DNA of 64,000 nt, taken from positions 365,987,249 to 366,051,248 of the forward strand of contig OW386285.2 of NCBI GenBank assembly GCA_936432065.2, given 5' to 3'. The stretch comes from Rutpela maculata (Eukaryota > Arthropoda > Insecta > Coleoptera > Cerambycidae). Of the stretch, positions 22,438 to 33,199 are shown one piece after another (the stretch's first letter is position 1; the number at the start of each line of letters is the position of its first letter). Position numbers and translations under genes: made by a program. A model generated the notes under the pieces. It saw only the letters and a list, made by a program, of their open reading frames with translations, was not told the origin of the DNA and ran no database searches.

Positions 22438-23166
22438 GAAGAGTATATTGTATTTGATCGGCACATTTCTAAAATCGTAAATATCGCTCGCAGACAAAAA
22501 ATTTTCATATCACTGTGTTAGTGAACGAATTCTGAACAACTTTCAAAATGTCCGTCTGTCCGTCCGTCACGTTTCTTGTAAGCACGATAACTCAAGAAAG
22601 AAAAATCCGATTGTATTGAAATTTGGACAGTAAGTTAGTGTTAACTAGAGGAAGAACCCTATTGTTTTTGAATAAAATCGATCGGTAAATAAAAATGTTA
22701 TTAATGATTTAAATTTGAAAAAAAAATTTTTTTGATTTTTATGTTTTTGTAATTGAATAGAAATTTGGTGAAATGATATTTCATTTTAATATCTAAATAT
22801 TTATATATTTTACAAATATACATTTCATAATGTAATATACAACCGTGAAAATATGATTTTCGCTCGTGTAATGTAAAAATTTACATTTTTTTACGTGTAA
22901 GATGGTGGTGTAGTTCTTACGCTTTTAATTGAAATTGACTCGGAATCCAAGGGTCCCGGGTTCGAAACCCAAATGGGGTTTGGTGTGTTTTTTTATTTTT
23001 ACTTTATTTTACACTGAGTCTTTTACCAACTAAGTTCGTACTATAAAATTAAAAATGTCTAAAACTAACATTATTTACAAAAAACTGCGAAGAGTATTCA
23101 ATAGAATGTGTAACAATTATATAAAAAGTTCAGTGAACAGACGAAGAGTACGTTTTTAGCTTGTTT
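22438..23166 (+). repeat. R2 dispersed repeat, copy 2
   Basis: It aligns with 6083-6733 and then, without the TIR insertion, continues 'gcgaagagtattcaatagaa' and 'tgtgtaacaattatataaaa' to 'gtacgtttttagcttgttt'. Differences from copy 1 are scattered, including a short insertion 'aattgaaattg' in the tRNA-like block. Confidence 0.8.
22896..22980 (+). repeat. tRNA-like block within R2 copy 2
   Basis: 'gatggtggtgtagttcttac' then 'gggttcgaaaccc', with a T-run at about 22988. The T-arm-like stem pairs GGG with CCC around TTCGAAA, better than in copy 1. It is not a canonical tRNA gene. Confidence 0.45.
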
Positions 23167-23698
23167 ACTTTACAATAGACACATAGAATAGAACATTATA
23201 ATTGTTTTCTACAGTTTCACTGATTATTTTTACAGTCTTTCTTACATTTACAAGAAATATCACCTAGTAAATTTTTAGGAAAAGCATTACTTTCACTCAC
23301 ATCAGGGAATAAGCCATACTTTGATTTTTATTGATTTTTTAACAAAAATTTATCCACGACATAAAAACAAAAAACGATTATAAGATAAGATCTTGTATGT
23401 ATTTTAATTATAAATCAATAATCAACCTAAAAACTAACTAATCAAAGTAAATAAAAAATTCAAGAAATATTTATTAAGAATCTGGTAACATATTAGTTAT
23501 TGGTTATTTTAAGGTCGATATAATATCTTGACAAATTAAAATTACTTCTTATTTGATACAAAGGAGTGAATTTATTTTTAGCAAAAGTTTTTCCAGAAAA
23601 TATGAGATTGACTCGTAAAACTTGAGTAGGTTAGAGGTTAAGAAAAAATGAGTATGTTGACGCATGAAGTAAGAGCGGAGGTCAGATTGTTATAGCCG

Positions 23699-23844
23699 TT
23701 CTAAATTATTGAACTGTCAAACTGAATGACATAAGTGAAAAGATCCCTAAGGGATCTTTTTAGTGTAATTTTGTTGTGTGTTTCAGCACACGTGATTAGA
23801 AATATACGAATTTAATAGGACTGCTATTTGAGCTAAAAATTTTC
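23699..23844 (+). repeat. Direct repeat, left copy, with inner palindrome
   Basis: It matches 24210-24371 ('ttctaaattattgaactgtc' to 'gagctaaaaattttc'). Inside is a 23-bp palindrome at 23738-23760 (arms AAAAGATCCCT). The two copies flank the hairpin element at 23851-24016 and about 200 bp of other sequence. Confidence 0.75.
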
Positions 23845-23850
23845 AGCTAT

Positions 23851-24016
23851 AATATCCCAAGGACGTTGATAATATGAAGAAATTTTATCACAATTTCCGA
23901 AAGCACTTGCTTGGTAATATCCCGATGCCGTAGGCGGAGGGATATTACCTAAAAGCAACGTGCTTGAGGAAGTTGTGATAAAATTATGAGCTATTTATCA
24001 ACGTTCGAGGGGTATT
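23851..24016. repeat. Hairpin element, copy B
   Basis: The sequence is palindromic throughout. 'aatatcccaaggacgttgat' on the left pairs with 'atcaacgttcgaggggtatt' on the right, 'attttatcacaattt' with 'aagttgtgataaaatt', and the core 'taatatccc' with 'gggatatta'. The apex is 'cccgatgccgtaggcggag'. It resembles copy A (17170-17397) at the ends and apex but not along the stem. Confidence 0.75.
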
Positions 24017-24209
24017 CGCATAGAAAATATTTTGCAATTTATTTTATTTATTTGTTCAAAACTATTTATGAAAAACATAATTATTAAAAGAGCAATTTGT
24101 AAAATTAAATGTAGATTATGTATTATGTCTTATTTGGTGTGTTTTCCTCTATTAATATATTCATTAAATCATTATTTGCAATTCCAAATTGACATTGTCA
24201 AAAAATAAA

Positions 24210-24371
24210 TTCTAAATTATTGAACTGTCAAACTGGATGACATAAGTGAAAAGATCCCTAAGGGATCCCTAAGGGATCTTTTCAGCGTAATTTTGTTGTG
24301 ATTGGTTGTTCAGCACACGTAATTAGAAATATACGAATTTAATAGGACTGCTATTTGAGCTAAAAATTTTC
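24210..24371 (+). repeat. Direct repeat, right copy
   Basis: Partner of 23699-23844. The inner palindrome here has gained one extra 'ccctaagggat' unit, and 'gattggttg' replaces 'gtgt' before 'ttcagcacacgt'. Non-coding. Confidence 0.75.
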
Positions 24372-25079
24372 GCTGCAAGATAATTTGATATTTGACCAAT
24401 AGACTTATATTTTTTTATATTAGAGTTTTGGTAACGATATTCTATAACTCTAGTTACATGACTGAAATATATTCGACACAGTAATCAACTTATTCATGAT
24501 AGACAACATTTAATATTATAAACGGGTCCGGTCGGCCGCCACTGAGTTACTGAAACGTTCATGAAAGGAAAATGAAAGTCACTGTAAACCCTAACATTTA
24601 TGTTCAGTTGGGTCTAATTATTGAGCTTTTGCCTGTTTTTATTTTTACTAATGAAGAAAAATATTAGCTGTTCGTATCCAAAGAAACGGAGAATGAACCT
24701 TACAATCCAAAATAACTTTCAATGAACTGTTAACATGGTGTCTCTTTGATTTTTTTATGATTCAAAAATGAATATAATTTAATATCAAATTCAAATAATT
24801 CATGTACATGCGTTAATGGGCTTCCAGGTGTAGTCCCACGTGGCTTTTAGGACCATAGAGGAGTTGGAGTTTTCTAAACGGAGTTTCGGCAGAATCACAT
24901 CTACTATGTTCAGGTTCTCGCTCATAGCTGCTTATTGCTGCGAAAATCGCGAAACATCTTTAGTTGTTTTCGTCACACTCTTATGATTCGGCTATACGTC
25001 TGTGAAATAATAGCACTTTTTTGCTATTACCAAGAATATACATTTTGCGTACGTAAAAAAAATCTCTGCAATAAAGTAA
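24372..25079. other. Gene-free stretch
   Basis: No supported gene. A short GC-rich patch, 'ggtccggtcggccgccac', sits near 24525. The open frame at 24935-25147 runs into R1 sequence and is not a gene. Confidence 0.4.
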
Positions 25080-25235
25080 GGAAAAACCGCTGCCTAAGAA
25101 ATCACTACTTACACATCCAGATTTCCTATCCAAGTTTCTTACAATGAAAAAAATATGTGTTAGATTTGCACTCCACTATGTGGAAATAATGGTTCATAGA
25201 ATTTTAATAATATATTATTTAAAATAGGGAACTTG
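25080..25235 (+). repeat. R1 dispersed repeat, short copy
   Basis: 'gaaaaaccgctgcctaagaa' through 'ctatgtggaaataatggttc' and 'tttaataatatattatttaa', matching 2409-2540 closely. It ends before the central R1 blocks. Confidence 0.7.
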
Positions 25236-25438
25236 CCCAAAAAATTAAATTGAATTAAAATACTCAAAATCGTAAACTAACATCATTAATAACCCCATAG
25301 ACAAAAAATTAAAAAAAAAAAATTCCTCCAGAAATGTAAGCGATTAAAATCTGCCGGATTTTACCCACTCCTGAAACGTGACGTCAGAGGGTGAAAGTCG
25401 GATGACGGCGTCAAGCGACACCGATTCTGCTTTCGCAT

Positions 25439-26219
25439 CCCAAAAATTTTACCAATTCAAATTGGGCGACAGTCCGCTAACCCGAGACATCACACGAATC
25501 AGACAGCATAATGCAATACTTTTCAACCTGAAACACCCCTTACCATACCAGGCGTTGCCTATCTTTCGGCAACCTCCCTAGCCACACCTTTCCTATACCA
25601 CAATTTCCCTTTCACCACCCTTTACCTTAACCACCTTTTACTTCAAACCCCTTTCTATTCCCTTTATTCGCCTCATTTTTGTCGTTTTTGTCAATTTTTG
25701 TTCTTTTGTCCCTCTTTGTTTCTCTTCCAAATCCCCTTTTGACCGATAATCCCTTATAAATCCCAACCCTTTAAAATCACAAATTCCTCTTCACCCTACC
25801 TTTCCGAAGGCGGGCAGACCACCGAATGAAGACTGTGACTTGTTCGAACGGGTTTTTTCATTCAGCTTTTCCCGTATATACCAACCAAAAGCTCTAAACC
25901 TGTGCGCGTGTGTAATGCGCGCGCTCTAAACCAACGTTTTTAAACCTAGCTTTAAGTAGTTGTAAGTGTTTTTAAACTATCTTTAGTTATTTTTATTCAA
26001 ATTGTTAGGCTTAAGTTTTCCACCCATTAAACAGGAGGCCTAACCAACCCGTGTTAGTTATAGCGTTATAGCCAAAGCCGAGCCCTTTCACCCGACCACC
26101 CATCTACCACGGCGTTGCGCGCCGTGGTGGTGCGGTCGGCTCTAAATAGGACCTCGACCGAGGCGCACTGTTGTAAACAATAATTGTTAATAAATTTGTT
26201 TTGAATTGAATTTTGAATT
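25439..26219 (+). mobile_element. Target-primed retroelement insertion with 16-bp TSD and TTGAA-type tail
   Basis: 'gattctgctttcgcat' occurs at 25423-25438 and exactly again at 26220-26235, bracketing 781 bp. The right end is the simple repeat 'ttttgaattgaattttgaat'. A long direct target duplication and a short repeated tail are marks of LINE-type (target-primed) insertion. Inside are a pyrimidine-rich tract (25560-25830) and a GC-rich hairpin near 26108-26135 ('accacggcgttgcgcgccg' and its complement). A short frame at the start ends at 25578 without recognisable domain. It could be a SINE or the 3' end of a LINE. Confidence 0.75.
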
Positions 26220-26235
26220 GATTCTGCTTTCGCAT

Positions 26236-27660
26236 GCTCATTTGTCAGAAACAACTAGCAGTGAACACAACCTAACCAAAAATTCGTTGGAAAAACATCT
26301 TCAATATTCTGAAATGTCACAAAATGCTACTTTTGATTCGTTCGTGCCGAGCCGAATTTCCGAATTTCGCCGTACAATTTACGATCAGGTTTTTCTGGAA
26401 GACTTCCTCTTTACGTCGCGACATCGTACGGCCGTCCCAATGATGTTTTTCGAAAAATATGAACGTGTCAAGATTGCATGTTTTTGCAATTTTTTCGGCT
26501 CCGAAATGTAAGCTGTTTTTTGCTATTTTTCGCAGATATCTCCGAAACGGTGGGAGTTCGCTCAAAATAAAAAATAAGGTCAAACGAGTATTTTCCACTA
26601 CGAATCTTTTGCTATCACCAGACTTTTGATTTTTTTTTTGCAATTGAAATATAATTAAATTTGCCAAAACTATTTTTTTTTTATTTTTTGAATTCCGACA
26701 AAAATTAAGGAATTAGAGGGGGCGGGATTTGGGACTTTTTTTTTCGGTCAAATTTCTCCATTTTGTCACCGTAATTAATCGGTAATTAACTGAAATCTCA
26801 TTTACTATGTTCACTTAATATCATGTACTATTTTGACGCTCCGTTAATCTCGGCCCTTCGAAACAAAGGTTTCTGAGAAAAATTATTTTAAGATTTACAT
26901 ACACTCTATAGGAAAACGTGTAATATCCACATTTCCTCGAATATCTCGATAATTATCGTTTTTTTCGAAAAATTTGTAGACAGCTTATGTAAAGAGAATT
27001 AATTGAGCTTTCCGATACTTTTTATTTTTTCTCTAACATAGAAAACAAAAGACTTATGATCGAATATGCGGACGTCTCAAAGCCAGCCGCCGCCCAGTCT
27101 ATTAATTAGAGTGAATGGCTAAAGTACGCCATCTGTTAGACACCACGCGAGACCAGTTTTCTCCTTGTGACGTCACAGTGCTTTTCGTGAGGAGTGGCGA
27201 GGATTTCAACTTTTTCAATTATTTATTGCAAAGTAAGTGCAGTTCCCCATTTTCAAAAATTGTCCGAGGGAGGACCCCCGGAGCTCCGCTCCGTCTTGGT
27301 ATGAGAGCCCCTCCTCAGTCTCTAGCCGAGGGCCCCCAAAGGAGCCAGTCCTAACCTGTCTACGCCCGGCGTTGTTTGTATGTGGTCTCTTTTTTAGTTT
27401 TCATATTTGTTAGGTGACCTCTCTTTTTAACTATTTTGTTTTCCTAATTTTTTATTCAATTTCCATCTCCAGCGATTTTTTGCACCATTAGTTAGTGTAT
27501 CTTCGTTCCTACGTTCTGTAATAGATCCGTTGTTTTTGTGTTTTCTGGAGAGATATTGTTTTCCTGAAAGAAATTTGTATCACGTGTCTATGTTTCTAAG
27601 AAATATGGTACTAGTACTTATAATATAAAGTAGAAAATTATATGAAAATCAAATATTACA
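26236..27660. other. Unassigned repeat-like region interrupted by the element at 25439
   Basis: If the insertion is removed, sequence before 25438 joins 26236 onward. The 101-codon frame 26206-26511 (plus) has an acid/base mix that looks more protein-like than its neighbours (e.g. ISEFRRTIYDQVFLEDF), but I do not recognise it and its start lies in the inserted element. 'gtgacgtca' occurs near 25379 and near 27168 in similar contexts, hinting at outer inverted ends, but this is weak. Confidence 0.3.
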
Positions 27661-28535
27661 AAATATGTGTTTTAGTCCAGGAGGCAGTGACGATTTTCGG
27701 TACTTATTTTCCCAGTCAGCAAACATGGATAGAATTGTTCGGTTAGTAATTCTAAGCAAAATTCATATATATTTAGGGGGGGGGGGGGGGGTTCCGATGG
27801 GTTGAGGCGGAAAATGCGTCAGAACATACGAATACACTGCCCTTTTTTTCCCAGTGATAAAAATAGTTCTAGTAGAAAGAGGTATACTGAAGTTAAGTAA
27901 AAAAAATAGTCTGGCTAATCTGTGAGTATGGATAATATGTCTGGCAGGTGAAAAACTGAAAAGTTTTCATCAAAAAAATTTCCCTCATTTTCGCAGTCAT
28001 GAAAATTTATCAGATGATGGCCTATATTATAATAACAGCTTAAAATACAATCTGGCTAATGTGGAACACCCCTAAAGCCTTGCCAAACTCGTCTAATGAT
28101 CGTCAGGCGCGCTGAATTCGGCACGTTCAATTATACAGGTGATTAGTGTCATACGTACATGTTCTTTTTTATGACAGCATTAAATAATTGAATACAAAAA
28201 AGCAAATACACTGTATAGAGTGTAGAATTATGATGGGGCAGGTTGAAAAAATTTATTGATGAAATCGAATTTTAATGAAAGCCACAAAAAAGTCTTTATT
28301 TTACATCGGTTAATGAAAAAAATAACTATAATTGATCAAAAATAATAATCAATAATTTAATGAAAAATATTATTATGATTAAATATAACCAAATGAAAAA
28401 TAGCGAATGAAAAATATTATTACAATTAAATATAAATTAAATGAATTCTTCGTTCTGCTAGCGGAATATAAAAAATAAACTGTAATAAACGTTATAGAGA
28501 TAATTTATATTTCTTTTAAAACTAATCATATTTAA

Positions 28536-28701
28536 CCACCCATACAGATATTGCGTTTTTTATATAAAGTTTCATTTGTTATCTGTTAATACTGTTAATA
28601 TGCGCCATTTAGCCACCCATACAGATATTGCATTTTTTTTTATATAAAGTTTCATTTGTTATCTGCTAATAGTGCTAATACTGTTAATATGCGCCATTTA
28701 G
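28536..28701 (+). repeat. Two-copy tandem repeat (77 and 89 bp)
   Basis: Both units begin 'ccacccatacagatattgc' and end 'atgcgccatttag'. The second has a longer T-run and an added 'gctaatagt' segment. It lies in the middle of the TIR element 27675-29549. Confidence 0.8.
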
Positions 28702-28722
28702 CCAAAACAACAACTAATGCTA

Positions 28723-28756
28723 AAAAATAGCTGCTATTAAAATAGCAGCTATTTTT
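28723..28756. repeat. Perfect 16-bp-stem hairpin
   Basis: 'aaaaatagctgctatt' is followed after two bases by its exact complement 'aatagcagctattttt'. Transcribed, it would form a tight stem-loop with a T-run, but nothing nearby suggests it ends a gene. Confidence 0.7.
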
Positions 28757-29691
28757 AACTGCTTATTGAAAGTGGCAGTAGCAGAAGTAGCTGCTAAACA
28801 AAAATAGCTGGTTCGACCCATCACTATAGTGTATATTGTCATATGGTAGTAAGAACGAACTCAAAATCCAAGTAACTGACAGAGATAGGTATACAAGGGA
28901 CAGAGGTCTAGGCAGCTGCGCTCAGGTAACTCGCATTCCAGCGTCGTTACCTAAATACGCACGTGCTGCTATTCCACTCCTCGTTTAACTACCTGGCTTG
29001 TGAGTCTGGCAAGGCCTTCGTGATTGTAAATGTCAGCCAGAAGTGTATTTTCTATGAAATTATAGTATAATCTATCATGTGGTAAATTTTCAAATCCGGG
29101 AAAATAAGAGCAAAAATGTTCTATTTTTCCCATTTTGAAGATGCCGCCAGACTCATTTGCCAATTTCTTAAATGAGCCAGACTTATTTTTAATTACAGTG
29201 TAGAATTGTATCAATTTATATGCTAAATTTCAAGCCTGGCAAAATAAGGGTTACGGATCCGCAAAATTCGTTAAATTTTGAAATCCGCAAATTTTCAGCC
29301 AGACACACTTTCCGCTATCTGAGATAAGCCAGACTGCTATTTTCATAAACTTTATGTTCCACTTTAGTAAATGTAAAATATTTATGACTGGGAAAATAAG
29401 TGGACTTGCATTGTGTTTTTATTTTTTGAATCCATCCAAAAATTTTAGCCAGACTCAAAAATTCTTGTTTTTTGTCACTAAGAGAACAGATTAATTTATA
29501 TACACCGACTGGGAAAATAAGTACGAAAAAATTTCACTGCCTCCTGGACTATTTGTAATTAATGCACATAAAATGAAAAATTATTATCTGCCGATCCTTG
29601 CTGTGTTTTCCTTTTCTCCTATTTGACTGATTTCTTTATTTCTTTGTTTTTTCCCACAGATAGACGATGTCACTAAACTACACTATATTAA

Positions 29692-29928
29692 TCTTCTTCT
29701 AATATATAGAAATCTCGTGTCACAGTGTTTGTCATCGAACTCCTCCGAAACGGCTTGGCCGATTTTTATGAAATTTTTGGTGTATATTTGGTAGGTCTGA
29801 GAATAGGTCGTAGGCTATTTTTTATACCCCTAGGTGATGAGGGTGGCCCTATCCAGAAATTTTCTTTTTATTTTTTGGACAAAAATTTATAATTTATATG
29901 GCAAAACAACGTTTGCTGTGTCAGCTAG
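29692..29928 (+). mobile_element. Short non-autonomous Helitron
   Basis: It starts with TC ('tcttcttctaatatatagaa'), ends CTAG, and sits between A and T. Just before the end, GCAAAAC-aac-GTTTGC forms a hairpin 8 bases from CTAG, as Helitrons require. The interior motifs 'ctcctccgaaacggcttggc', 'gatttttatgaaatttttgg' and 'gtaggtctgagaat' are widespread in insect Helitron-type repeats, from memory. No Rep/helicase is present. Confidence 0.75.
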
Positions 29929-31730
29929 TATTTCTTATAAAATTACTGAATATGTCTCCAGATATATATTATTATTATTATTATTATTATTATTTTTCAA
30001 ACTCATGACACCCATTTATGCAAACTTAAAATGTTTATCCCTAACTAATTTAAGACTAATTTGTCGTCATATCGAATTTCATTTTTTGTAATATCACGCA
30101 AGATACGCTTTTGTTTACTATCCATGAATATCTCAAAGTTCAAATGCACTTCCATGCCAAATTACTTTCCTCACAAATTTTCACAAACGATTAATTTTGA
30201 ATTCGCTAAATTATCTTCAAATAGAAAGTGCAGCCGCGCCGATGTGTTTCTGTTTATATTATTGTCGTATTTGCTTGTGTTTTCGTCATAAAACAGATAA
30301 AGTTTAATTAGTGGAAGAAGAGATAGTGCGTGTAATGTTCCATGAGGATTAGAGAGGGACTCCTGTTAAACTCGCTCAATGAGAGCACATCCTAACATGC
30401 TCCTTCTGAATTATTCAATGGCCCGTCAAAATATTCTGTTTCACCCTTTCCCCGAATCACCAAATGCAATAACCATTACAGATTACAGTTACTATAGCTT
30501 GGCAGCTCAAGTTTGACTAAATTATTTTTATTACATTAGTTAAGATTTCTTAATATTTTTTATTAAAACTTAAAAACATATTGAAAAAAAAAAGCTAGAG
30601 AAATCGCTGGTTTTGTATAGTGTAATAGTTTTAACTACGTTATTTTTGTTTACCTAATTTCTCAAACTTAATTACATTATCAAAAATAGGCAGCTACTGA
30701 GCAGAGATCTAAAAAACACGACACATGTTAATAAACTCCTTTGCGATATCAACATTTTAAACGACACGATATTTTGATACTTGAATGTGGTATCGCTGGC
30801 CCCTTCCCCTCAGAGTCCTCCCACAAACGGCTTGTGTGGAGGCGTGGACAAGCGACTCAAGTATGGTTTTTTCGTGAGTATTCGTCAAGAGCATGACAAA
30901 TTTCAGATACAAAAATCCGTGCAAAAAAAATGTTTAAAATCGGCCGACTTTTAGGTTAATGTCAGGTATGAGGAACTTCAGCCATCGCGCCGCAATGTTT
31001 CGATTAATGTATGCAATTTATTGAAATTATCTAAATAATCAGATAGACGGAAGGTCCAGTGGTGAGTAATGGAGTGGTTAAATTGACCTTATTTGATTAT
31101 TGCAAGGCATAGGGGTACTGAAAGTTATATAAAATTTGCAAACACAATTGTAGGTTTATTTAGTAGTTAATTTAACTACCTATAGAGAAGTCTGTTTTTC
31201 TAGTTTGTCGTGTCAAAAAATTTTAAAAAGGAGGAGGTTCTCAATTATGTATGTGTTTTTTATCTGTTCAGTGATTACTCTGACGTAGCTTAAGCGATTT
31301 CTGTCAAACCTGTTGCAAACTGTAGGCTATGGTCCAGTGGTGGTTCCCTACTAAATTTATAAAGCTACATTTAGTGTAAGGTGAACAAAAATTGGGAACA
31401 ATTTTTTAAATCGACTTCACTTTACGCGAATATTCGAAGATTTGGCGGAGTCGTAGGTAATTTCAATTAATTTACAAACAGGGTACTATTTTCCTGTAAC
31501 ATTCAGATGGTGCCCAACATAAGGAGAATTTTACAATAGTTTCCTTCACTATGTAGAAGAATAAATAAAGAAGCTACTAAAAAGGTTGGAAAAAAAAATT
31601 AAATCGAACCGCCTTCAAACTACCAAACTAACAACAATTGCTTTCAGTATTTGTTAATTACTATTCATTAGCATTAGCATTATTAGCACTAATGTAAATG
31701 GACATCACATAGCTTTTACAGAAAAGGCAA
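29929..31730. other. Gene-free stretch
   Basis: No supported gene. An ATT microsatellite is near 29965-29995. The frames at 29834-30091 and 30061-30291 overlap repeat sequence and have no domain. A small hairpin, 'ccacaaacggcttgtgtgg', lies at about 30821-30839. Confidence 0.45.
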
Positions 31731-31734
31731 CAAA

Positions 31735-32180
31735 TTTGGAGGTAACATTTGATACAAATCTAAGATTTAAACCGCTTATTAACAACTGTATACGTACTGC
31801 ATACACAAATTTAAAACTAATATATAACATTAGGCATTTTCTGAATAAAAAATTAAAACAATTTTATGAGAATCATTGGTTTTGTCAAAGTTTAATTTTG
31901 CCGATATTGTATATGGCCCTTGTGTTTAGATGCAGAGGATATACGTCGAATACAAATCCTGCAGAACTCTTGTTTCAGGCTAATATTTGGAGTTAAGCTC
32001 CGACAAAGTATACCACATAAACTAGTCGAAAGAGGTTGGCTCAATATGGCTAGGTGACGCGTCTTGCATTCTGCTTTATTTCATAAAGTTCTTAATAATA
32101 AAACTCCTAAATACCCAAATAAAAAAAGTTCGTTAGAGCAGACGTTCACAACTGGAATATTCGTTTGAAGGGTACACTTA
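31735..32180 (+). pseudogene. LINE reverse transcriptase relic, C-terminal part
   Basis: The open part (31736-31996) reads LEVTFDTNLRFKPLIN, then LIYNIRHFLNKKLKQ. This matches the thumb region after the RT domain of LINEs ('LGV.fD..LtF..HI' then a helix). A frameshift near 31880-31930 is followed by sequence readable as RIQILQNSCFRLIFGVKLR and later VERGWLNMARRRVLHSALFHKVLN, typical of the LINE C-terminal region. The 5' part is absent. Confidence 0.6.
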
Positions 32181-32819
32181 CTCCTCCTTAGAGATGGCAA
32201 TTTTCCCAAAAATGGTTTTTTCCTGGGAATTTTTGAATTTTGAATTTGCCGCCAATTCTAACAACTTTTAGTCTCAGTCCTCAAAATTTCGTTATTTCAT
32301 CATTTGGCGTGGGCGTGAATTTTTTCTAAATCTGATGATTTTTCATTACAACTGACCTGCTGTATGATGGCTAAAATCAAGAGCCATTAACATTTAATGC
32401 GTGGTTTCTAGATCTTTGTCTTAACTAGCTTAAGTCTATATTAATAGCAACCATCGCTTCTGCGCATTCCCCTGGATCAAACGAAAAATAGAGTTGAGTG
32501 TCGTTGTTGTAGAACTCTCCAAAATCGTCCTAAGTTGAAGACAGAATCAAAATTCGACTTAGGCAAAAATTTCATTTAAAGACATTTTTAAGAGTCTGCA
32601 GAGGCGTCAGTCCATAAGGACCGTTTTGGGTTCTATAAGGCGTTGGAAATGACCAGGTGAAAATTCGAAGAAACACCGAATTTTCACTTAGGAAAAATGT
32701 TTTTGGTTCAGAATATGAGAGCAGAAGTATATAATGACAAAAATTTATGAATAATATACTTTTTCAAAGGTACCACAAATTGGACTTTGAAAAATAATAT
32801 TTTTGGAAGGGCGTCAAAA

Positions 32820-33199
32820 TTTGGCTCAAGAATCGATTTATCGAAAGTACGCCAAAATTTCACTTGCAGACTAATTTTTCAAAATTGCGTTGAAATTTGG
32901 CTTGAAGATCGATTTTTTAAAAGTACGCCAAAATTTCACCCGCAGATTAGCTTTTCAAAAGTACCTTGAAATTTGGCTTGAAAATCGATTTTTCAAAAGT
33001 ACGCCAAAATTTCACCCGCAGATTAGCTTTTCAAAAGTACCTTGAAATTTGGCTTGAAAATCGATTTTTCAAAAGTACGCCAAAATTTCACCCGCAGATT
33101 AGTTTTTCAAAAGTACCTTGAAATTTGGCTTGAAAATAGATTTTTCAAAAGTACCACAAAGTCAGTTTAAAAAGTACCACGAAAATATACTTTGAATTA
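32820..33199 (+). repeat. 76-bp minisatellite, five units
   Basis: 'tttggctt(g)' or its variant starts units at 32820, 32896, 32972, 33048 and 33124, an exact 76-bp spacing. Each has 'aaaagtacgccaaaatttca' and 'aaaagtacctt'-type blocks. The outer units are more diverged. Open frames crossing it are by-products of the repeat. Confidence 0.9.

Larger units (their letters stand above)
27675..29549. mobile_element. TIR element with arrays of short internal motifs
   Basis: The ends are inverted: 'gtccaggaggcagtgac' and 'gtacttattttcccagtc' on the left, 'gactgggaaaataagtac' and 'tcactgcctcctggac' on the right (~44-bp TIR). Both sides are next to TA. The right half repeats '(c/t)GGGAAAATAAG' near 29096, 29388 and 29510, and 'GCCAGAC' near 29146, 29177, 29295, 29329 and 29450. 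The left half carries the opposite orientation ('gtctggc', 'atctggctaa', 'tttcccagt'). A 16-G run is at 27776-27791. No transposase is seen; it is a non-autonomous element whose motifs may be protein-binding sites. Confidence 0.65.
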
